Origin: an uncultured Aliiroseovarius sp.
GTDB lineage: Bacteria; Pseudomonadota; Alphaproteobacteria; Rhodobacterales; Rhodobacteraceae
DNA length: 64,000 bases
Assembly: GCF_947492455.1 (NCBI RefSeq)
Contig: NZ_CANLNB010000003.1
Span: 310,001 to 374,000, forward strand
Reading direction: 5' to 3'
Of this stretch, positions 60,490 through 64,000 are shown piece by piece. How positions within the stretch are numbered: position 1 is the stretch's first letter; each line of letters begins with the position of its first letter. The position numbers and the translations under genes are program-made. The notes under the pieces were generated by a model that saw only the letters and a program-made list of their open reading frames with translations, did no database searches and had not been told where the DNA came from.

Positions 60490-60988
60490 CCAATGTTCCT
60501 GATTTGTTCTTAATAAGCTCCCACCGTTGTAGAGTCGAGTCCTCGGCGCCTGTCTGGGGGTCGAAGACTGGCGTGCAGCGCCAGCGCGTTTCCACGGCAT
60601 TGCTGCCCATTCCTTCGGGAATAATCGCCAATCCGGTGGCGTCCCCATCCCGCGCGGCAAGCTGCAACCGCCGCCCCTCGGTCAAACCAACAGGTTGGCT
60701 AAGCTGCATTATAACCAGCGACACCGCCCCCGAACGCAAGGCCTCCTCGGCCACTGCAAGTGTTTCCGTTTGGTTTTGGGTGATGCAGCGGATCAACCGC
60801 GAAGGGTTTGTGAAATCGGCAAAGCCAGCAGGGTTGATCTGACTGGTTTCCCAGTTTTCGCGAATCCACATCGCTCCCCCGCTTAAACGCGTCGCGAGCA
60901 TAAAAGCAAACATATACGCTCCGGGCCCGCATACCTCATGTGTGCGGGTTCTGGCAGGAGGGAAGAATGGAATCTCTGCATGTTGCAT
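60422..60988 (-). CDS. imuA: ImuA, RecA-like mutasome protein
   Basis: The 188-residue product starts at MQHAEIPFFPPARTRTHEVCGPGAYMFAFMLA (ATG 60988). LRSGAVSLVIMQLSQPVGLTEGRRLQLAARDGDATGLAI fits ImuA. ImuA recruits the mutasome to RecA and damaged DNA. It lies 165 bases downstream of the tRNA-Phe 3' end, in the order imuA-imuB-dnaE2. Confidence 0.88.
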   Translation of the reverse strand: MQHAEIPFFPPARTRTHEVCGPGAYMFAFMLATRLSGGAMWIRENWETSQINPAGFADFTNPSRLIRCITQNQTETLAVAEEALRSGAVSLVIMQLSQPVGLTEGRRLQLAARDGDATGLAIIPEGMGSNAVETRWRCTPVFDPQTGAEDSTLQRWELIKNKSGTLDVWHVRWDKASRRFFVVPPPRK

Positions 60989-61152
60989 GGGTAGAATGTA
61001 TTGGTAAGCACTTGGGCCAGACAATACCGGACATTGGTACAGTTGCGGCGAAAGATAAGACCTCGTCAGTCCAGAAATGAGACCCGTACCAATTCTTAGA
61101 TGCCGCGTCAAAGGCTTGCATTGATGTAGGGCGATGATTTTAATGCATTAAA

Positions 61153-61227
61153 TGGTGCCCGGGGGCGGAATCGAACCACCGACACGAGGATTTTCAATCC
61201 ACTGCTCTACCCCTGAGCTACCCGGGC
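61153..61227 (-). tRNA. tRNA-Phe (GAA)
   Basis: The 75-base sequence folds as a tRNA with acceptor GCCCGGG/CCCGGGC, discriminator A and encoded CCA. The D-arm is GCTC/GAGC and the T-arm holds GGTTCGATTCC. The anticodon loop TTGAAAA gives GAA for Phe. The anticodon stem GTGGA/TCCTC has one U-U mismatch. It lies between yacG and imuA. Confidence 0.95.
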
Positions 61228-61317
61228 ACGGGTGAACGTTTTATCGTTCGGGTGGGCGCGTTTTAGTCGTGGGGGTCGGCGGTGTCCAGAGGGAAAAGTT
61301 GGTTTTTCGAAGGTTTT

Positions 61318-61512
61318 TCAGTGCGGCTTCAAAGTTTCGCGCGAAAGGGCCTGAGACATGGCTTCTGCGGCCTCGTCCAGATCCTCGGGACTGTCGGCGG
61401 GGACGGCGTAAGAGCCGTTCAGCCAGCGACCCAGATCAACATCAGCGCAGCGCTTCGAGCAAAAGGGGCGATACTTGGGATCCGTGTCTTTTTCGCAGAT
61501 GGGACAAGCCAT
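61318..61512 (-). CDS. yacG: DNA gyrase inhibitor YacG, zinc-ribbon
   Basis: The 64-residue product starts [31 protein letters not shown]. The zinc-ribbon cysteines (CPIC and CSKRC) are intact. YacG binds GyrB and inhibits gyrase in E. coli. It overlaps the RNase gene by one base (TAATG). Confidence 0.92.
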   Translation of the reverse strand: MACPICEKDTDPKYRPFCSKRCADVDLGRWLNGSYAVPADSPEDLDEAAEAMSQALSRETLKPH

Positions 61513-62549
61513 TAGCGTTTCTCCAGACAGCGCGACAGGGGTAGGCGTTCGCGTTTGCGCTGCAGCTCGAACAGGCCCAGTTGCGTCCATCCGACCATGG
61601 CGGTTTCGATGCCCTCGGCTTTCAAAGCCGCGCGCAGAACCTGTTCCAGCTGGCGGCGGTCTTTTTTGGGGCAGGGGGCGAAATCGACGACGATCTGGCC
61701 GCCCAAGCCCCGGCATCTCAGCGCGGCGGGCAGCGCACGGGCTGCGGCAATGTTGGCCTTCAGACCCGCCGCCGGGCTGGTGTCTCCGCCCGTGTTGACG
61801 TCCACGGTCACGAGCGCGCGGGTGGGCTCAACGAACATCGAGGCGCCACCGGATAACCGCACGAACGCCCCTCGGGCGGCGTCGATCATCTCGTGCACGT
61901 TATGGCGGTCAAATGCGCCCTCAGCGGCGTCCAACTGGTCCGGTTCGGGCCATTCACGCCACGCAAGCTCGTGCGGGTCGGGGCCATCGACCAGAAGCTC
62001 CGCATCGCCTTCGGAATCAGCCAGCACCGCGCGGCTGAGGTCGAGCATGGCTGCAATGTCTGCCGCCACATCATCGTCCGCGCCCTTTTCGGCGACCGAA
62101 CGAATGATCAGGCCTTCTTCGGCGTCGCCCATGACTTCATGCGCGATTTCCAGCAGACGCACACGGGCCTCGTCATCGCGAATCGCGCGGCTGACATTTA
62201 TGCCAGGCGCGCCGGGGGTGACGATGGCATAGCGGCTTTTAAAGAGAACTTTTTGCGTGACCGGAACAGCCTTGCCGTCTTCGCCAAAGCCCGTGACCTG
62301 CACCAGAATGCGTTCGCCTGGTTTCAGACCCTTGCCTTGACGCAGGAAGCCCGTCTGTCCGTCGGGAAGACGCAACATCATACCGCCTTGGCCCTTCAGG
62401 GGGCGATCACAGATGGCGCGGAAAATTGCACCGGGCAGCACCACGCCCTCGGGCGGTTCGATCAGCAGATCGGTTAGCGCCCCGTCAGTGATCTGAGCTG
62501 CGGCCATGCGGCCTTCATAGGTATCAAGCGCAATCACGCTGCCCTTCAT
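61512..62549 (-). CDS. Ribonuclease E/G family protein (short form)
   Basis: The 345-residue product starts [23 protein letters not shown]. It has [46 protein letters not shown] (catalytic Asp) and [22 protein letters not shown]. It lacks a C-terminal scaffold and is shorter than RNase G. It may process rRNA or mRNA. It overlaps maf by 4 bases. Confidence 0.88.
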   Translation of the reverse strand: MKGSVIALDTYEGRMAAAQITDGALTDLLIEPPEGVVLPGAIFRAICDRPLKGQGGMMLRLPDGQTGFLRQGKGLKPGERILVQVTGFGEDGKAVPVTQKVLFKSRYAIVTPGAPGINVSRAIRDDEARVRLLEIAHEVMGDAEEGLIIRSVAEKGADDDVAADIAAMLDLSRAVLADSEGDAELLVDGPDPHELAWREWPEPDQLDAAEGAFDRHNVHEMIDAARGAFVRLSGGASMFVEPTRALVTVDVNTGGDTSPAAGLKANIAAARALPAALRCRGLGGQIVVDFAPCPKKDRRQLEQVLRAALKAEGIETAMVGWTQLGLFELQRKRERLPLSRCLEKR

Positions 62550-63133
62550 GTCTCTGCTCCGTATAGGGGGAAGCCTGCGGCCTGAAGTAGCCCGGCGGTC
62601 TCCGCAACGGGCAGCCCGACTACGGCGGTATAGCTGCCCTGAATCCATGGGATGAACGCGCCTGCGGGGCCTTGGATGGCGTAACCGCCCGCTTTGCCCT
62701 GCCAGTCGCCGGTGGCCAGATAGCCATTCAGCTCTTCATTCGACAGACGCTTCATTTTGACATCGGTCACCACATCACGCGCCCAGGTGCCGGTGGCATT
62801 GCGCACCACGACCGAGGTGATGACCCGGTGACGGCGCCCAGACAGGGCCAGAAGGAACTCGGCGGCCTGGGCTGCATCTTCGGGCTTGCCCATGATGCGG
62901 CGGCCCAGCGCGACGGTGGTGTCGGCACACAGCACGACCTCGTCCGCAGCGACAGACATCGCGGCAGCTTTCGAGGCCGCAATCCGGCGGCAATAGTTCA
63001 ATGGAAGCTCGCCCTTTTTGGGCGTCTCATCCACATCCGGCGGGCGGATGTCGTCAGCAACAAGGCCGAGCTGCCCCAGCAACTCGGCCCGTCTTGGGCT
63101 GCCAGAGCCCAGAATCAGTTTAAGACGCGTCAT
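62546..63133 (-). CDS. maf: Maf family nucleotide pyrophosphatase
   Basis: The 195-residue product has [39 protein letters not shown] and [30 protein letters not shown], typical of Maf. It hydrolyses non-canonical or modified nucleoside triphosphates (dTTP/UTP or m7GTP types). It starts 12 bases after infA. Confidence 0.93.
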   Translation of the reverse strand: MTRLKLILGSGSPRRAELLGQLGLVADDIRPPDVDETPKKGELPLNYCRRIAASKAAAMSVAADEVVLCADTTVALGRRIMGKPEDAAQAAEFLLALSGRRHRVITSVVVRNATGTWARDVVTDVKMKRLSNEELNGYLATGDWQGKAGGYAIQGPAGAFIPWIQGSYTAVVGLPVAETAGLLQAAGFPLYGAET

Positions 63134-63145
63134 GCGCGACGGCGC

Positions 63146-63364
63146 TTACTTGAAGCGATAGTTGATCCGACCTTTGGTCAGATCATAGGGGGTCATTTCG
63201 ACCTGCACCTTGTCGCCAGCCAGAACGCGGATGCGGTTCTTGCGCATCTTACCTGCCGTGTGAGCGATGATCGTATGGCCGTTCTCTAGCTCGACCAGAA
63301 ATGTCGCGTTCGGCAGGAGTTCCTTAACGACACCGGGAAATTCGAGCAGTTCTTCCTTGGCCAT
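63146..63364 (-). CDS. infA: Translation initiation factor IF-1
   Basis: The 72-residue product [18 protein letters not shown]... has the S1-like fold with [34 protein letters not shown] and [10 protein letters not shown]. It is full length for IF-1. Start is ATG 63364, after AGGAGTGAAC-like bases. It binds the ribosomal A site in initiation. Confidence 0.97.
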   Translation of the reverse strand: MAKEELLEFPGVVKELLPNATFLVELENGHTIIAHTAGKMRKNRIRVLAGDKVQVEMTPYDLTKGRINYRFK

Positions 63365-63486
63365 GTTCACTCCTGTATTTTCACCCACCCATCGTGGGCG
63401 CCTACTAAATGGGGGGAAACGTCCCGGTTTTCAAGGGAATTCGGCAGGGAAGCCAGATTTGCTGCCTACGTCATGCGTCGTCGGCG

Positions 63487-63957
63487 TCACGCCGAAGAGT
63501 CATCCTTTGTCGGAGTGCCAAACCGTTCGATTATCCGGTCGCGAATCTGATCCCGCGCTTGCCGGTAATTCATCAGCTTTTCGTCACGTCGTGTGCCCAG
63601 ACCAGTAGGGTCAAGGATGGGCCAGTATTCCACGTCCAGATGGAACACGCGCGTCAATTCCAACGCACGGCGTTGGCTTGCAGGGGACAATGCGATGATC
63701 AGGTCAAAGCTGGACAGGTCGTCGCCCCATTCTTCCATCTGGTCAAAGCTGCGTACCCGGTGGCCGGACAGCTGGATCCCCAACTCTTCGCACACCGCGA
63801 CAGAAAACCCGTCGATATCGAGCTCGCTGTGTACGCCAGCAGATTGCACATAGATGTCATGGCCGTAAAACGCCTTCATCATCCCTTCGGCCATCGGTGA
63901 CCGCACAGAATTGTGGTCACAGCAAAACAGCACGGACTGAGGACGTTCACCGCTCAA
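63487..63957 (-). CDS. Low-molecular-weight protein tyrosine phosphatase family protein
   Basis: The product is about 156 residues with a TTG start at 63957 (LSGERPQSVLFCCDHNSVRSPMAEG). The P-loop CDHNSVR is the CX5R signature and the C-terminal YWPILDP supplies the general-acid Asp. It may be a phosphatase or act like arsenate reductase. It starts 2 bases after the UPF0262 stop. Confidence 0.85.
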   Translation of the reverse strand: MSGERPQSVLFCCDHNSVRSPMAEGMMKAFYGHDIYVQSAGVHSELDIDGFSVAVCEELGIQLSGHRVRSFDQMEEWGDDLSSFDLIIALSPASQRRALELTRVFHLDVEYWPILDPTGLGTRRDEKLMNYRQARDQIRDRIIERFGTPTKDDSSA

Positions 63958-63959
63958 GC

Positions 63960-64000
63960 TTACCCCCAGTGCAACACGCAGATCAGGGTGAACAGGCGGC
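63960..64000 (-). CDS. End of UPF0262 family gene (partial)
   Basis: The last 12 residues (RLFTLICVLHWG) run to a TAA at 63960-63962. The sequence RRLFTLIC(V)LH is typical of the UPF0262 C-terminus, and in Rhodobacteraceae this family lies between hisD and the phosphatase gene. Most of the gene is outside the window. Confidence 0.55.
   Translation of the reverse strand, partial: RLFTLICVLHWG

Noticed and set aside
1-64000. CRISPR arrays, insertion sequences, phage genes, rRNA
   Set aside because: No regular direct repeats, transposase, integrase or rRNA motifs were seen on reading both strands.

Overview
The window looks like chromosomal DNA of a marine Rhodobacteraceae (Roseobacter-group) alphaproteobacterium. 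The evidence is gene content and order: mipZ; hisD-side UPF0262 / low-molecular-weight phosphatase / infA / maf / RNase E-G / yacG; the imuA-imuB-dnaE2 mutasome; and a full C-P lyase locus. The DNA is GC-rich with many ATGA and TAATG overlaps. There is no CRISPR array, phage, transposase or rRNA. One tRNA (Phe) is intact and one decayed copy of it is visible.

Layout. 1-7.4 kb (minus): a P1-family peptidase (partial), an SDR, a YcaQ-type glycosylase, a thioesterase, an aldehyde dehydrogenase and a peptide-type ABC transporter (two permeases and a fused double ATPase, no binding protein). 7.5-9.2 kb: mipZ, divergent from a tandem pair of Lin0512-family genes of unknown function. 9.2-18.3 kb (mostly minus): an expanded version of the ffh-rpsP-rimM-trmD-rplS translation cluster, with bluB, chorismate mutase, GNAT, MscS, a phosphotransferase, a TetR/flavoprotein pair and a tiny membrane protein inserted. 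18.5-28.7 kb: stress and envelope genes, an MsbA-like exporter, an acyl-CoA synthetase and a P-type cation ATPase. 28.7-36.4 kb (minus): PEP synthase, then a four-gene polyamine operon (speA, carboxyspermidine dehydrogenase, nspC, speB) that makes spermidine from arginine without S-adenosylmethionine decarboxylase. 36.6-39.5 kb (minus): gap, fructokinase and a lyxose/mannose isomerase; gap and the kinase share LacI-type operators. 39.6-53.4 kb: phosphonate uptake and C-P lyase (phnM, DUF1045, phnN-L-K-J-I-H-G, phnF, a second phnM, a hexapeptide transferase, phnE-E-D-C). 53.6-55.5 kb: a desaturase and a lipoprotein. 55.6-61.2 kb: dnaE2-imuB-imuA between a decayed and an intact tRNA-Phe. 61.3-64 kb: yacG, RNase E/G, maf, infA, a phosphatase and the end of a UPF0262 gene.

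How they work together. The phn locus should import phosphonates (PhnCDEE), cleave the C-P bond (PhnGHIJKLM) and feed ribose 1,5-bisphosphate to PRPP (PhnN). A PHO-box-like element and PhnF suggest two layers of control. phnP is not in the window.

The most notable signal outside gene annotation is a partial, degenerate tRNA-Phe copy directly after the dnaE2 stop. It is in direct orientation with the intact tRNA-Phe on the other side of the mutasome, so the imuA-imuB-dnaE2 block looks like an old tRNA-targeted islet. Other non-coding signals are a triple TGACC-GT-GGTCA operator between tetR and a flavoprotein gene, LacI-type AGCGCT sites at gap and frk, FNR-type boxes before uspA and ppsA, and a possible leader peptide before speA.
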